This document shows positions 1 through 9,937 of a stretch of DNA of 64,000 nucleotides, piece after piece. Position 1 is the first letter of the stretch; the number at the start of each line of letters is the position of its first letter. Source of the stretch: Olleya sp. Bg11-27 (GTDB lineage Bacteria; Bacteroidota; Bacteroidia; Flavobacteriales; Flavobacteriaceae); the NCBI RefSeq assembly GCF_002831645.1, contig NZ_CP025117.1, positions 124,001 through 188,000 of the forward strand, given 5' to 3'. Made by a program: the position numbers and the translations under genes. Below the pieces are notes generated by a model. The model was not told the DNA's origin, made no database searches, and saw nothing but the letters and a program-made list of their open reading frames with translations.

Positions 1-279
1 TTAAAAATATGCGTTTTAATCTCATAATCTCTAAATTCGAAGTAGATAGGTTTAAATGGTCAGTTGTTAGGTTTATAACTCTTTTTTAACTTAAAAATTA
101 TAAATAAGATTCAAATATATAAATTTACTCCATATAAAGTCACTCCTAAAAGTTAAAGGTTCAAGATAAAAATGTTTTATCAAATAAACTAAAAAAAAAC
201 AAATTTTGATAGTTTTATAAAATTAGCATATCCTAGATACCTATACTTTTCTTTAGTATTTTTGCATAAAAAAGTACCG
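1..279. other. AT-rich leader region, no gene seen
   Basis: This stretch upstream of nfu is very AT-rich and holds no convincing reading frame on either strand. A -7-like element TATTTTTG lies at 257-264, but no good -33 TTTG sits at the usual distance, so a promoter is only suspected. Confidence 0.5.
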
Positions 280-1182
280 ATGAGCAATTTTAAAGTTTCC
301 ATTCAAGAAACCTCAAACCCGACTATAATTAAATTCGAACTTAATCAGTTTATAACTAAACATCAAAGCTTTGAGTTTAATAACATTGACGAAGCCAAAG
401 ACTCTCCTTTAGCTCAGCAATTGTTCTACCTTCCTTTTGTCAAAAAAGTGTATATTTCTAGTAATTTTATAGCTATTGAACGTTATAGTATTGTGGAATG
501 GGACGCTGTTAAAACAGAAGTGTCAGAACAAATAGAATCGTATCTAAATGATGGCGGAAGCGTTGTCTCAGATTTAGCTGAAACAAAAAAAGTAGCAGTT
601 ACCGTTTACACGGAAAGTACGCCAAACCCATCCGTATTAAAATTTGTAGCAAACAAAAAATTAGTTACGGCATCATACGAATTCACTTCAATTGAAACAG
701 CAAAGCCATCACCTATGGCTACTGCATTATTTCACTTCCCTTTTGTAAAGAGCGTGTTTTTTGATGAAAACTTTGTTTCTATTACTAAATATGACATTGC
801 AGAATGGAGTGATATATCTTTTGAATTAAGAGAATTTATAAGAACTTATATTGAAGATGCAAAAGAAATTGTTTCACCAAATGCTCCTGAAGTTGTAGAA
901 AAATCAATTGAGAAAGTTGAAGCACATTTTGAAACACTTGATGATACTTCTAAAGAGATTATAAATATCTTGGAAGAATACGTTAAGCCAGCTGTTGCAA
1001 GTGACGGAGGAAATATTCAGTTTGAATCTTATGATCAAGCTACAAAAACAGTAAAAGTAATTTTACAAGGCGCTTGTAGTGGTTGTCCATCGTCTACTTA
1101 TACATTAAAAAGCGGAATTGAAAACATGTTAAAAGAAATGTTAGCAGGTAAAGTTGATTCTGTCGTTGCCATAAACGGTTAA
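280..1182 (+). CDS. NifU-family iron-sulfur scaffold/carrier protein (Nfu)
   Basis: About 300 residues. It has two tandem Nfu N-terminal-type domains (roughly residues 1-95 and 105-195; both carry a 'T/SNPxxxKF' start and an 'LFxxPFVKxV' core), then a C-terminal NifU domain with the Fe-S cysteine pair CSGC in 'GACSGCPSST'. The family carries assembled [4Fe-4S] clusters to apo-proteins in the cytosol. I prefer ATG 280 (MSNFKVS) over an upstream TTG at 262, because homologous N-termini begin in this way. It is monocistronic or weakly linked to the dodecin gene 120 bp downstream. The doubled N-terminal domain is, as far as I recall, usual in Flavobacteriia. Confidence 0.92.
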   Translation: MSNFKVSIQETSNPTIIKFELNQFITKHQSFEFNNIDEAKDSPLAQQLFYLPFVKKVYISSNFIAIERYSIVEWDAVKTEVSEQIESYLNDGGSVVSDLAETKKVAVTVYTESTPNPSVLKFVANKKLVTASYEFTSIETAKPSPMATALFHFPFVKSVFFDENFVSITKYDIAEWSDISFELREFIRTYIEDAKEIVSPNAPEVVEKSIEKVEAHFETLDDTSKEIINILEEYVKPAVASDGGNIQFESYDQATKTVKVILQGACSGCPSSTYTLKSGIENMLKEMLAGKVDSVVAING

Positions 1183-1302
1183 TTTCATCCTTAAAAAACT
1201 ACTGTTCATCTGTTTACTCCTTTTATTAGAACCTTTAAAACAGCGATAATTATATTAATATTCGTAAATTGAAGGAACAAACAATAATTAAAAAATATTA
1301 TT

Positions 1303-1503
1303 ATGGCAGTATTAAAAGTAATTGAAGTATTATCTAACTCAGATAAAAGCTGGGAAGATGCAACCAAAAAAGCAGTAAAGCATGCTTCTAAAAGTGTGAA
1401 AAACATTCGTTCTGTATATGTACAGGATCAAAGCGCTAGTGTTAAAGATGGTGAAGTTGTTGACTTTAGAGTAAACTTAAAAATCACTTTTGAAGTTAAT
1501 TAA
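1303..1503 (+). CDS. Dodecin family flavin-binding protein
   Basis: 66 residues, the full usual length of a dodecin. The sequence matches the family: MAVLKVIEVLSNSDKSWEDA, then 'KHASKSVKNIRSVYV' and a C-terminal beta strand 'FRVNLKITFEV'. Dodecins form cytosolic dodecamers that store or buffer flavins. It stands alone between nfu and a strong bidirectional terminator. Start ATG 1303 follows an A-rich leader. Confidence 0.9.
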   Translation: MAVLKVIEVLSNSDKSWEDATKKAVKHASKSVKNIRSVYVQDQSASVKDGEVVDFRVNLKITFEVN

Positions 1504-1531
1504 TTACATTTTTAATCTTACCTAAGTATAA

Positions 1532-1563
1532 AAAAAAGCCTGAACATATGTTCAGGCTTTTTT
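1532..1563. terminator. Bidirectional intrinsic terminator
   Basis: A perfect palindrome: arm AAGCCTGAACA, short AT centre, arm TGTTCAGGCTT, with an A-run on one side and a T-run on the other. It lies between the convergent dodecin (+) and adhesin (-) genes and can serve both. Confidence 0.92.
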
Positions 1564-1592
1564 ATTTATTATAATTAAGTGACGATTTAAAT

Positions 1593-4500
1593 TTATCGCT
1601 TTAAGGTAAAGTGTGCCTTAAATTGTTTTTTAGCATTGTTTGGATCGTTTGGTTCTCTATAGTCAACCGTAAACCAATAGTCACTAGTTGGCATTGGGTT
1701 GCCGTTATACGTTCCATCCCATCCTAGTCCTGTTGGACTTAGTTGTTTTAATAACTTTCCATAACGATCAAAGATGTATATCACTGCATCAGGCTGATCA
1801 TCGATTCCGTAAATATTCCAGGTGTCATTAAAACCATCGTCGTTTGGCGTAAAGAAGTGTGGATAATCCATTATAGGGATTGGTAAACTAAACTCTCCAC
1901 AACCATTGATATCTCTTACCGTTACAATATGATCTCCTGCGCCAACATCGGTAAAGGTATACGTCCCGTCATTTGGCACATTAACTTCCCATGGTCCGTC
2001 GTCAATACTAAATTCGTATACGGAGCTTCCACTACCTGTTGCAGTGACATAAATATTATGTACGTCTGCAAATGCTTCTGTTAACAACTCTACTGCTATT
2101 GTTGGTGGTTCACTTTCTTCAACTATAGTTGTAGCTACTGTTTGACACATTGTAACACTACTTGAACTAATATCAGTAACAATCACAGAGTAGTTACCAC
2201 CTTGCGTTGGTTCTAAACTATTTCCTGATTCTCCTGGAATAGTGATGTTTTCTAATAACCATTCAAAAGTATAGTCCGTTGTATTTAATCCTGTTTCGAT
2301 TATTGGTGCGCTAACCACTTCTGTACCATTAGTGTTGATACATAATAAATAACTTGACTCTAATTCAACCTCTGGTAATGGGTTAACTTGTAAGGTTAGT
2401 TCTGCGGTTTCATAACATATTGAAGTATCAACCATGGTTCCGGTTCCTGAGCCATCATCAATCATCGTATCATTATCTACACGGACATAAATAACTTGTG
2501 GGTTAATTATGTTTTCATATAATAATGGTAAAGCATTTAGTGCTGCATCGGCATCCGCTTGCGTTGCATAGTAACTTACAATATAGTTTGCTGGATCTTG
2601 TCCATCTAACACCTCTGGATTTTGAGTAACTAAATCAAACTGTGTACTATCGTTTGTAGTATCCCCATCGGTTTCCATAGTGTCATCACATAACTCGTAA
2701 ACAATTGGGGCCATATCTGGATTAGCTTGCGCCCCCTCTTGTACCTCGATCGTAAAACTTGTTCTAGCGATACAACCTGTAAGGTTATTGGTAATATCTA
2801 CAGAGATGATTTCTGGGTTGGTCGCATTAGTATAGTTTGATGGATTACCAATAGTAGTACCATCTGCTGCATAAAACGTCAATGTAAAATCTGTAGCACT
2901 TTGTGTTCCTAAGATTTCGTCTGTTTTACTTACTAAATCAAATCCATATTGACCATCACTAAATAACTCGCAATAGATATAATCTTCGATTGGACTAACC
3001 TCTGGTAATGGATTAACGATGATATCAAAACTAACAATGGTATAACAACCTGTTCCTGATGTTCCTATTTCGTCCGTTCCATTTGTTACACGCACATAAA
3101 TAGTTTGTGGGGTAATAGCTACTCCTGGATTTGTTGGATCTTCATTGCTATGCATTGTTGGATCAGCTATTGGCGTTGTCCCCATTAAAGCGTTATCTAA
3201 ATCCGTATAATAACTTAAATGTCTTGGATCACTTGGATTAATACCTTCGCCATTTAATATAACTGCCGCATCTTGAGTTAAATCAAAGAGTTCGATTAAA
3301 TCGTTTGGTCCTACAACAGCAACATCATCACACAACTCGATATTATCTGGATTTTCTAATGGTGTTGGGTTTGGTAACACACGTATAGTTAAGGTTGTAA
3401 ATGAGAAACATCCTGTGATAGAATTGGTAACTCTAACATAAACCGTTTGTGGGTTTGCTGGATTAGTACCAACCATCATGTTAGTATATTGTGTTGGATC
3501 TGCAATGACATTAACATCGGCTTGCGCATCTGCTTGTGTTTCATAATACGCGACTATCCAACTCACATTCCCAGCTATGATTTCGTCATTTTTAACCGTT
3601 AAATCAAAGGTAGCGATGTCATCGTTGTTTTCATAATAATTAGCATCTAACTCGTCACAAATAGCTAATGGTGTTGGCTGTACTAATACTGGAGGAAATT
3701 CGACTATAATTTCAAACTGTCCCGTGGTCACACAACCATTTGTATTACTAACTAATCGGATATAAATGGTTTGAGGATTAGTCACATTGGTATAATTACT
3801 AGTGTTAACTATTGGACTATTTCCGCTCTCTGCATTTAGTGCTGTAGTATGATACGTTAAAGTAAAATCTGCAGGGTTTTGTGTCCCTAAAATTTGTGGT
3901 GTCATAACGGTATCAAAATCAAATTGATTAAAACCATCATTATTATCATCACACACTATGTAATCGTCTATTGTTATTGGCACAACTGGTGAAGGCTGCA
4001 CATCTAATGGTAAAATAACTATTGTAAAACAACCTGTTATATCATTTTCTGCACGTACGTATACATTTTGGTTACTAGGTACAATATTGGTGTATGGACT
4101 AGTTAACGGATTAATGTCGCTAGTGGCATCTGCTTCTGTTTCGTGATAGCTAATACTAACACCTGACTCGCCATTTAAGATACTTATCGTTTGACTGTCC
4201 AAATCGAAAAGAGCAAATCCATCATTATCACTATCACATTCTATTAATGTACTTGGATTAGCTTCTGGCGAAGGGATTGGGTTAACTCTTAAGTTTAAAG
4301 TAATTGTACTAATACATCCTGTCACATTATCTTCTGCTCTTACATAAACTGTTTGTGCATTAGCAGTATTAACATAAGGACTGAAAATTTGATCAGAAGC
4401 GCTACCATTACTTGCTCCCGTTTGAGTAAAGTAATACGTTAATGTAATTCCTGTTTGTCCATTTAAAATTTGTGCATTAGCATCTTCCAAAGTAAATGCT

Positions 4501-7500
4501 TCTTGCGCTAGTGCTGGAACTTCTCCTGGCAAATCAGTATCATTACATAACTCTAATGGTGTGGGCTGTACTAACACTGGTAATGGATTGACTATTAAAT
4601 CCATTGGTGTTGTTGTTGAACATCCATTAGCATTATCCGTTATTACAACCCAAATCGTTTGCATATTTACCGTTGTATTAGTAAAGGCATTTGGTGTCGC
4701 TATTGCATTTTGCGGTACTGCCGCATCTGCTGCTGTCGTATAAAAGGTAATTGTATAATCTGCAGTTGCTAAATCGTTAGTCGTATCTGTATCTAACTGA
4801 TTTAGTATTTCTGGATTATTTAACTCTAAATCAAATAACGCAATGCCGTCTGTATCATTATCACAAACCTCCAATGGACTTGGGTCAGTTATTTGAGGCG
4901 TTGGATTGACGATTAGCCTTAAATCTTCATAACTAGCACATGCAGTTGTTATAGTTGCACTTTCAACACGCACATAAACCACCTGAACATCCTCTACGAT
5001 ATTATTGTAAGGACTTGTTAATGGGTTAACATTAAGCTGTGCATCACTAACTGTTTCATGATAAGTTACTGATAACCCCGGTACCCCGCCTGTGATTTGA
5101 GCTTCAGAGTCTGTTAATGTAAAGACACTAAACCCATCACTATCTGGATCACAAACTACTAAATCTGTTGGTGCAAAAGTGATTGGTGCTTGCTCTACTT
5201 CTAATTGTAAAGTCGTGGTTGTGTAACATGTTGTATTTACATCCTCAACTCTAACAAATACCGTTTGTGGATTACTAATATTGTAATAAGGTATTGGTAA
5301 TGCATTCATTGCCATATCTGCATCTAACTGTGTCAAATAATATGTTACAGCATACGCTGGATTACCCCCACTTATTTCATTATTTTTAAGACTTAAATAT
5401 ATTGAGGTTAAGCCATCTGGTGTACCATCATCACAAACTGATAATGGTGAAGGATCAATTATAATTGGTGAAGAATTTACAACTAAATCAAAAGTTGTTG
5501 AACCATAACATGTAGTGTTAATGTTATCATTTACTCTCACATATATAGTTTGTTGAGGAGTAACTGCATTTTGGTATGCTCCCGGATTTAGAATGGGATT
5601 ACTTTCCATTGAAGCATCGGTCATACTTTCATAAAAAGCGACAGTATAACCTAAAGGATCTTGCCCTCCCAAAATAGGCGACTCTTGGGATGTTAAATCA
5701 AAAATCTCAAAACCATCTTCAGTGAAGTCATCACATACCTGCATATTCATTGGCTGTAATGCTATTGCTACAGGATTCACAACAAGTGTAAAACCTCCTG
5801 ATTGATTAACAGAATAACAACTAGAATTACCTCTCGTCTCTAATCTAACAAAAACAAATTCGCCGTTACTACCATTATAAGGACTTACTAACGGATTATT
5901 CCCTGTGTCTGCATCAAGAAATGAATTATGATAAGTAACAATGAAGTTCGTAGGAAATTGCGAACCTAAAATAATTGTTGTTTGAGATTCTAAATCAAAC
6001 AACTCAAATCCATCATTAGAAGCATCATCACAAACTTTCAAATCTGGAGCTTGGTTTATTAAAGGGCTACTAATATCTAAAATAAATGAACCAGTATCGG
6101 CACAATTTTGAGAACCAAACCCAATATCTTCTATTCTAACATAAATAGTTTCAGGGTAAATACCTGAACCTAAATAATTGGCGGGATCAGCAATTGGATT
6201 TAGATCATTTTGTGCATCAACCAAAAGATTATGATAGCTAACGTTCGCAATACCTTGTGTTCCTGTAACTTCTGATGTATTCATCGTCAAGTCAAAGACT
6301 ACCGTCCCTGTAGAATCGTCACATTCTATAATATCTAAAGTATTTTCCACATTGGGCCCTCTAAATTCGATAAAAATAGAATCAGATGTTTGACATGTCC
6401 CTGAAAACACAGCATTAACAGTATAGACACCTTGTTCTGTGACATCTAGAGTAGCGCCCTCCTCTCCCGCAATAACAGCACCATCAAAATACCAAGTATG
6501 AGTCGCTGTTGGTAAGTTAGTATCTAATGTAACAATCCCTCCACTACAAATCGCTGTACCAGCATCTATTGTTATATCTTCACCTAAGTCTCCTCCTAAA
6601 TTAAATGTCCCAGCACCAAGAAAAACAGCAGAATTAACACCTGTATCGCCACCGGTACTACCTCCATCATCTGCTACTACCAACTTTATTCTATAGCTAT
6701 TATTAGGAGTAACATTAGCAAAAGCAGTCATTGCAACAGTATAACCTCTAAAACCAATAGGAGCGTTAATTACAGGCTGACCGCCAATTCCATAATAAGA
6801 ATCAAAATACCCCGGATTTTCTGAACTACATCCAGGATCAAAAACGGCGTTTCTTACAGTATATACAGATACAACATCTGTTGTCCCAGGCACTAAAGCT
6901 AAATTAGTTGTTGTTGTCGTCGTTAAATCAGTCAGTAAAAAAGCAAAAGCATCTGAATACTGACACTGAAATTCTCCATACTCATCAGAAGCAAATAAAA
7001 AATCAAAACTTATACTATTTGCTATTGGTACAAAATCAAACTCGATATAAGAGGCATTAGTAGAAAAACCAGCAGGTAAATCATCCCCTGGGTTACTATC
7101 TAAATCAGTATTAATTGCAGACTCTAAATCGCTATCACCTAACCAGAGATTACTTTCACTATTTTGTGCTCCATTTTCTGGACCTTCCGCCTCCATAGCA
7201 TCCCCTGAACTTAAAACAATACCAGCTTCAAATGCAAAATCACCGGGTTGAGCAGAAAAATAACCAATACCATTAACATCCCCATAATTAGTTCCTGTAC
7301 TCCAATTAATATTTGAAACTGTTGTACACGCACTATTAATCAATACATCCTCCACTAACTCTGGAACAGTATATGTTGTTTGATCGACCTCTATATATGG
7401 ACTAACAACTCGAACTTGCATTGTACTAGAGTCAAAAAAACCTGAGCGATTAGCATTTAATGCATTACAAGTTACTGTAAACAAACCCAGGTTACTATAT

Positions 7501-8129
7501 TTATGGTTTACTATTTTTCCAACTGCCCCAGAACTGTCTCCAAAACCCCAACTATACATAACTTTTGCATCGTCATCTTCAAAAATAGTACTTCCATCAA
7601 AACTTACCACACTATCTAAAGCAACTTCAATAATCCCTATCTTGTCGGAAACACGGTTCGTCAAATTAATCGTTGGCGTTATTGTCGGGCTATATTGTAT
7701 ACATGAAATAGTTGCTCTCCATCCTGAAGCTGTTGTATTAACTATTGCATCTGAAACAAATGCAATAGTTAAACATCCTGTTAAACTTGTTAAAGCGCCA
7801 GAAATTGTCCCTGGGTTACTAGCAGCTCCCCTTCCTGAATAAGCTCCTATTTTAGGAGCCGATGTATCGTCTCCTCCATAAATAGTCATAACATCAACCC
7901 CTAACTGAGTAGTAAACGACGAGAAATCTAATTGAACAAACTGATCCGCACTATCAGGACAAATCGTTACAACAAAGTTTTCTCCATCTGAATAATTTGA
8001 AGATTCCCCTCCTGAATCATAAAAAACCCCTGAACTTTGATTAAACGTATCATTTTGCATAATAACAACTTGGGCATGTGCTGTAAATAATACAAAAAAA
8101 AAGATTACAAATAGTAAATGTTTTTTCAT
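1593..8129 (-). CDS. Giant multidomain surface adhesin with T9SS type B sorting domain
   Basis: 2178 residues. A Sec signal peptide (MKKHLLFVIFFFVLFTAHAQ) is followed by a CUB-like region (about 20-145), a PKD-like domain (about 155-245, 'SWGFGDSSG'), a choice-of-anchor L-type domain (about 250-510), and about 13 tandem repeats of roughly 100 residues (about 595-1920). The C-terminus (about 2090-2178) has the 'FFTPNDDGFNDTWNI' signature of gliding-motility / CHU_C type B sorting domains. It is therefore predicted to cross the outer membrane through SprA (encoded at 39-46 kb) and stay on or leave the cell surface. Acidic Asp/Asn-rich repeats suggest Ca2+ binding. It is SprB-like in design but shorter, so I give no gene symbol. 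It is monocistronic, ending at the palindromic terminator at 1532-1563. Confidence 0.9.
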   Translation of the reverse strand: MKKHLLFVIFFFVLFTAHAQVVIMQNDTFNQSSGVFYDSGGESSNYSDGENFVVTICPDSADQFVQLDFSSFTTQLGVDVMTIYGGDDTSAPKIGAYSGRGAASNPGTISGALTSLTGCLTIAFVSDAIVNTTASGWRATISCIQYSPTITPTINLTNRVSDKIGIIEVALDSVVSFDGSTIFEDDDAKVMYSWGFGDSSGAVGKIVNHKYSNLGLFTVTCNALNANRSGFFDSSTMQVRVVSPYIEVDQTTYTVPELVEDVLINSACTTVSNINWSTGTNYGDVNGIGYFSAQPGDFAFEAGIVLSSGDAMEAEGPENGAQNSESNLWLGDSDLESAINTDLDSNPGDDLPAGFSTNASYIEFDFVPIANSISFDFLFASDEYGEFQCQYSDAFAFLLTDLTTTTTTNLALVPGTTDVVSVYTVRNAVFDPGCSSENPGYFDSYYGIGGQPVINAPIGFRGYTVAMTAFANVTPNNSYRIKLVVADDGGSTGGDTGVNSAVFLGAGTFNLGGDLGEDITIDAGTAICSGGIVTLDTNLPTATHTWYFDGAVIAGEEGATLDVTEQGVYTVNAVFSGTCQTSDSIFIEFRGPNVENTLDIIECDDSTGTVVFDLTMNTSEVTGTQGIANVSYHNLLVDAQNDLNPIADPANYLGSGIYPETIYVRIEDIGFGSQNCADTGSFILDISSPLINQAPDLKVCDDASNDGFELFDLESQTTIILGSQFPTNFIVTYHNSFLDADTGNNPLVSPYNGSNGEFVFVRLETRGNSSCYSVNQSGGFTLVVNPVAIALQPMNMQVCDDFTEDGFEIFDLTSQESPILGGQDPLGYTVAFYESMTDASMESNPILNPGAYQNAVTPQQTIYVRVNDNINTTCYGSTTFDLVVNSSPIIIDPSPLSVCDDGTPDGLTSIYLSLKNNEISGGNPAYAVTYYLTQLDADMAMNALPIPYYNISNPQTVFVRVEDVNTTCYTTTTLQLEVEQAPITFAPTDLVVCDPDSDGFSVFTLTDSEAQITGGVPGLSVTYHETVSDAQLNVNPLTSPYNNIVEDVQVVYVRVESATITTACASYEDLRLIVNPTPQITDPSPLEVCDNDTDGIALFDLELNNPEILNQLDTDTTNDLATADYTITFYTTAADAAVPQNAIATPNAFTNTTVNMQTIWVVITDNANGCSTTTPMDLIVNPLPVLVQPTPLELCNDTDLPGEVPALAQEAFTLEDANAQILNGQTGITLTYYFTQTGASNGSASDQIFSPYVNTANAQTVYVRAEDNVTGCISTITLNLRVNPIPSPEANPSTLIECDSDNDGFALFDLDSQTISILNGESGVSISYHETEADATSDINPLTSPYTNIVPSNQNVYVRAENDITGCFTIVILPLDVQPSPVVPITIDDYIVCDDNNDGFNQFDFDTVMTPQILGTQNPADFTLTYHTTALNAESGNSPIVNTSNYTNVTNPQTIYIRLVSNTNGCVTTGQFEIIVEFPPVLVQPTPLAICDELDANYYENNDDIATFDLTVKNDEIIAGNVSWIVAYYETQADAQADVNVIADPTQYTNMMVGTNPANPQTVYVRVTNSITGCFSFTTLTIRVLPNPTPLENPDNIELCDDVAVVGPNDLIELFDLTQDAAVILNGEGINPSDPRHLSYYTDLDNALMGTTPIADPTMHSNEDPTNPGVAITPQTIYVRVTNGTDEIGTSGTGCYTIVSFDIIVNPLPEVSPIEDYIYCELFSDGQYGFDLVSKTDEILGTQSATDFTLTFYAADGTTIGNPSNYTNATNPEIISVDITNNLTGCIARTSFTIEVQEGAQANPDMAPIVYELCDDTMETDGDTTNDSTQFDLVTQNPEVLDGQDPANYIVSYYATQADADAALNALPLLYENIINPQVIYVRVDNDTMIDDGSGTGTMVDTSICYETAELTLQVNPLPEVELESSYLLCINTNGTEVVSAPIIETGLNTTDYTFEWLLENITIPGESGNSLEPTQGGNYSVIVTDISSSSVTMCQTVATTIVEESEPPTIAVELLTEAFADVHNIYVTATGSGSSVYEFSIDDGPWEVNVPNDGTYTFTDVGAGDHIVTVRDINGCGEFSLPIPIMDYPHFFTPNDDGFNDTWNIYGIDDQPDAVIYIFDRYGKLLKQLSPTGLGWDGTYNGNPMPTSDYWFTVDYREPNDPNNAKKQFKAHFTLKR
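2370..6345 (-). repeat. About 13 tandem ~100-residue repeats within the adhesin gene
   Basis: Each unit begins with a 'CDD/CDxDxDG..xFDL' motif, continues with 'ILxGQ...xxxYHxTxxDAxxxxNPL..PYxN', and ends with 'QTVYVRVE...TGCxxxxxLxLxVxPxP'. The units have diverged in sequence and spacing, so this is an old protein repeat rather than a recent DNA-level duplication. Boundaries are approximate. Confidence 0.85.
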
Positions 8130-8355
8130 TACTTGATTAAAAAGGAGGTTATTAAAAAATTAATTTACAATTATACTAAAGCATTACCTAATTATAAACT
8201 ATTACTTTCATTATAATTAGCATCATTAAACGAAACTGCATTTATATCATAATTTGTTTAATATATAACATCTCCAATTTAATTATTCCCAGTTTCTAAA
8301 GTAAAATAATATTTTTTATATATTTACATTTACCTTCAAAATAAAAAAAATCACG

Positions 8356-9168
8356 ATGGAATTACAAAAATGGATAGATAAGGGCTCTGAACTTATTATT
8401 GAATACGCACCAAAATTATTAGCAGCAATTGTAATATGGATAATTGGCGCTTTCATAGTCAAACACCTTTTAAAAGGTTTAAAAAAGTTAATGCTTTCAA
8501 GAAAATATGACGAAAGTCTTCAAAAATTTCTCATCAACTTATTAAACTGGGTTTTAAAAATCGTTTTAATAATTGTTGTTCTTGGAACTTTAGGCATTGA
8601 AACAACGTCTTTTGCTGCAATACTTGCAGCCGCAGGTTTAGCAATTGGTCTTGCTCTACAAGGCTCTTTAGGCAATTTTGCTGGAGGTGTTTTAATCATG
8701 CTCTTCAAACCTTTTAAAATAGGAGATTTAATAGAAGCACAAGGGGAAGTAGGTGTCGTAAAAGAAATCCAAATTTTCACTACTAAGTTAACAGGATTAT
8801 CTAATAGAGAAATCATTATTCCTAATGGTTCGCTTTCTAATGGAAATATTATTAATTTTTCTACGGAAGGTACTAGACGTGTCGATTTAGTTTTTGGTGT
8901 TGGTTATGACTCGGATATCAAACAAACAAAAGACGTATTACTAAAAGTTTTAACTGACAACCCTAAAATATTAGATACACCAGAACCATCAGTTAATGTA
9001 ATGGAATTAGCTGATAGTTCTGTTAATTTTGCTGTAAGACCATGGTGTAAAGCAGAAGACTATTGGACTGTTTATTTCGATGTTACTGAAAAAACGAAAG
9101 AAGCATTAGACGCAGCAGGAATAGAAATACCTTATCCCCATGCTGTTGAAATACAAAAAGAAGGTTAA
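8356..9168 (+). CDS. MscS-family small-conductance mechanosensitive channel
   Basis: 270 residues, close to classical MscS length. There are three predicted membrane helices; the third is the Gly/Ala-rich pore helix ('AAAGLAIGLALQGSLGNFAGG'-type packing, residues about 92-112). A beta domain follows ('FKIGDLIE', 'IPNGSLSNGNI'), then a C-terminal alpha/beta domain ending 'IPYPHAVEI'. The family opens under membrane tension to release solutes during osmotic downshock. Inner membrane. Divergently oriented from the adhesin; no operon partner is evident. Confidence 0.93.
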   Translation: MELQKWIDKGSELIIEYAPKLLAAIVIWIIGAFIVKHLLKGLKKLMLSRKYDESLQKFLINLLNWVLKIVLIIVVLGTLGIETTSFAAILAAAGLAIGLALQGSLGNFAGGVLIMLFKPFKIGDLIEAQGEVGVVKEIQIFTTKLTGLSNREIIIPNGSLSNGNIINFSTEGTRRVDLVFGVGYDSDIKQTKDVLLKVLTDNPKILDTPEPSVNVMELADSSVNFAVRPWCKAEDYWTVYFDVTEKTKEALDAAGIEIPYPHAVEIQKEG

Positions 9169-9172
9169 ATTT

Positions 9173-9196
9173 GAAAAAAAGCTCGCGTTTTTTTGT
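9173..9196 (+). terminator. Possible weak terminator after mscS
   Basis: An A-run, a short GC core (GCTCGC) and a T-run form an imperfect hairpin immediately after the mscS stop. The stem is short and has a bulge. Confidence 0.35.
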
Positions 9197-9232
9197 AACT
9201 TACATACGTTATTAATATAAAACACATCAACT

Positions 9233-9931
9233 ATGAAAAAATCTATTGTTCTAATTATCTTTATTACTACTTTCTTCTGCGCAAAATCTTTTTCTCAAAC
9301 CATTGTTTTTTTCGCTGACAAAACATTCACTAGAGAAAATGGTTTGAATAAAGCTAATAACTCGGGTGATACAAATATTGAAGGATCAAAATTTATAAAA
9401 TCACATTATCAACAAGCAAATATATCTACTCACCCAAACATACTATTTAATGTTAGATACAATGCATACAATGATGATATCGAAATAGAAGGTAAAGAAA
9501 ACACTTCTTATTCTTTAAATAAATATAGTGGTACTATCATAGTAACAATGTTGACAGGAGAAACTTATATCAATGCAAAATACATTGATAATGAGAATAA
9601 TATTAACACTGGTTTTTTCGAAGTTTTAAAGACTAGTGGAGAGTTCTTTTTATTAAAAAAACAAACTATTACTATTAAAGAAAAAGAAGAAGCAAAAACA
9701 ACTTATCACCAAAGCAAACCTGCTAAATACAAAAAAAGCAAAGACGAATATTACATAAAAACAAATAATCTTACTGCAACAAAAATCCCAAAGAAAAATA
9801 AAGATTTTGCTAATCTATTCCCTAATAAGAAAGATGCGATTTCAAAATTCATTAAAGACGAAAAAATCAAATTAAAGAAGGAAGAAGATTTGATTAAAGT
9901 TTTTAAATATATTGAAGACACTGCAAAATAG
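9233..9931 (+). CDS. Secreted protein of unknown function
   Basis: 232 residues with a clear Sec signal peptide (MKKSIVLIIFITTFFCAKSF, cleavage after SQ). The mature part starts beta-rich (about residues 22-140) and becomes strongly Lys-rich in the C-terminal third ('KKSKDEYYIKTNN', 'KIKLKKEEDLIKVF'). I recognise no domain. It lies 64 bp after mscS in the same orientation and converges on tsaB with only 6 bp between stops. The product is likely periplasmic or surface-exposed. No function is proposed. Confidence 0.75.
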   Translation: MKKSIVLIIFITTFFCAKSFSQTIVFFADKTFTRENGLNKANNSGDTNIEGSKFIKSHYQQANISTHPNILFNVRYNAYNDDIEIEGKENTSYSLNKYSGTIIVTMLTGETYINAKYIDNENNINTGFFEVLKTSGEFFLLKKQTITIKEKEEAKTTYHQSKPAKYKKSKDEYYIKTNNLTATKIPKKNKDFANLFPNKKDAISKFIKDEKIKLKKEEDLIKVFKYIEDTAK

Positions 9932-9937
9932 GTTAAA

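Noticed and set aside
8520-8816. Minus-strand frame of 98 codons inside mscS
   Set aside because: Shadow of the mscS pore region; the plus-strand protein has all family motifs.
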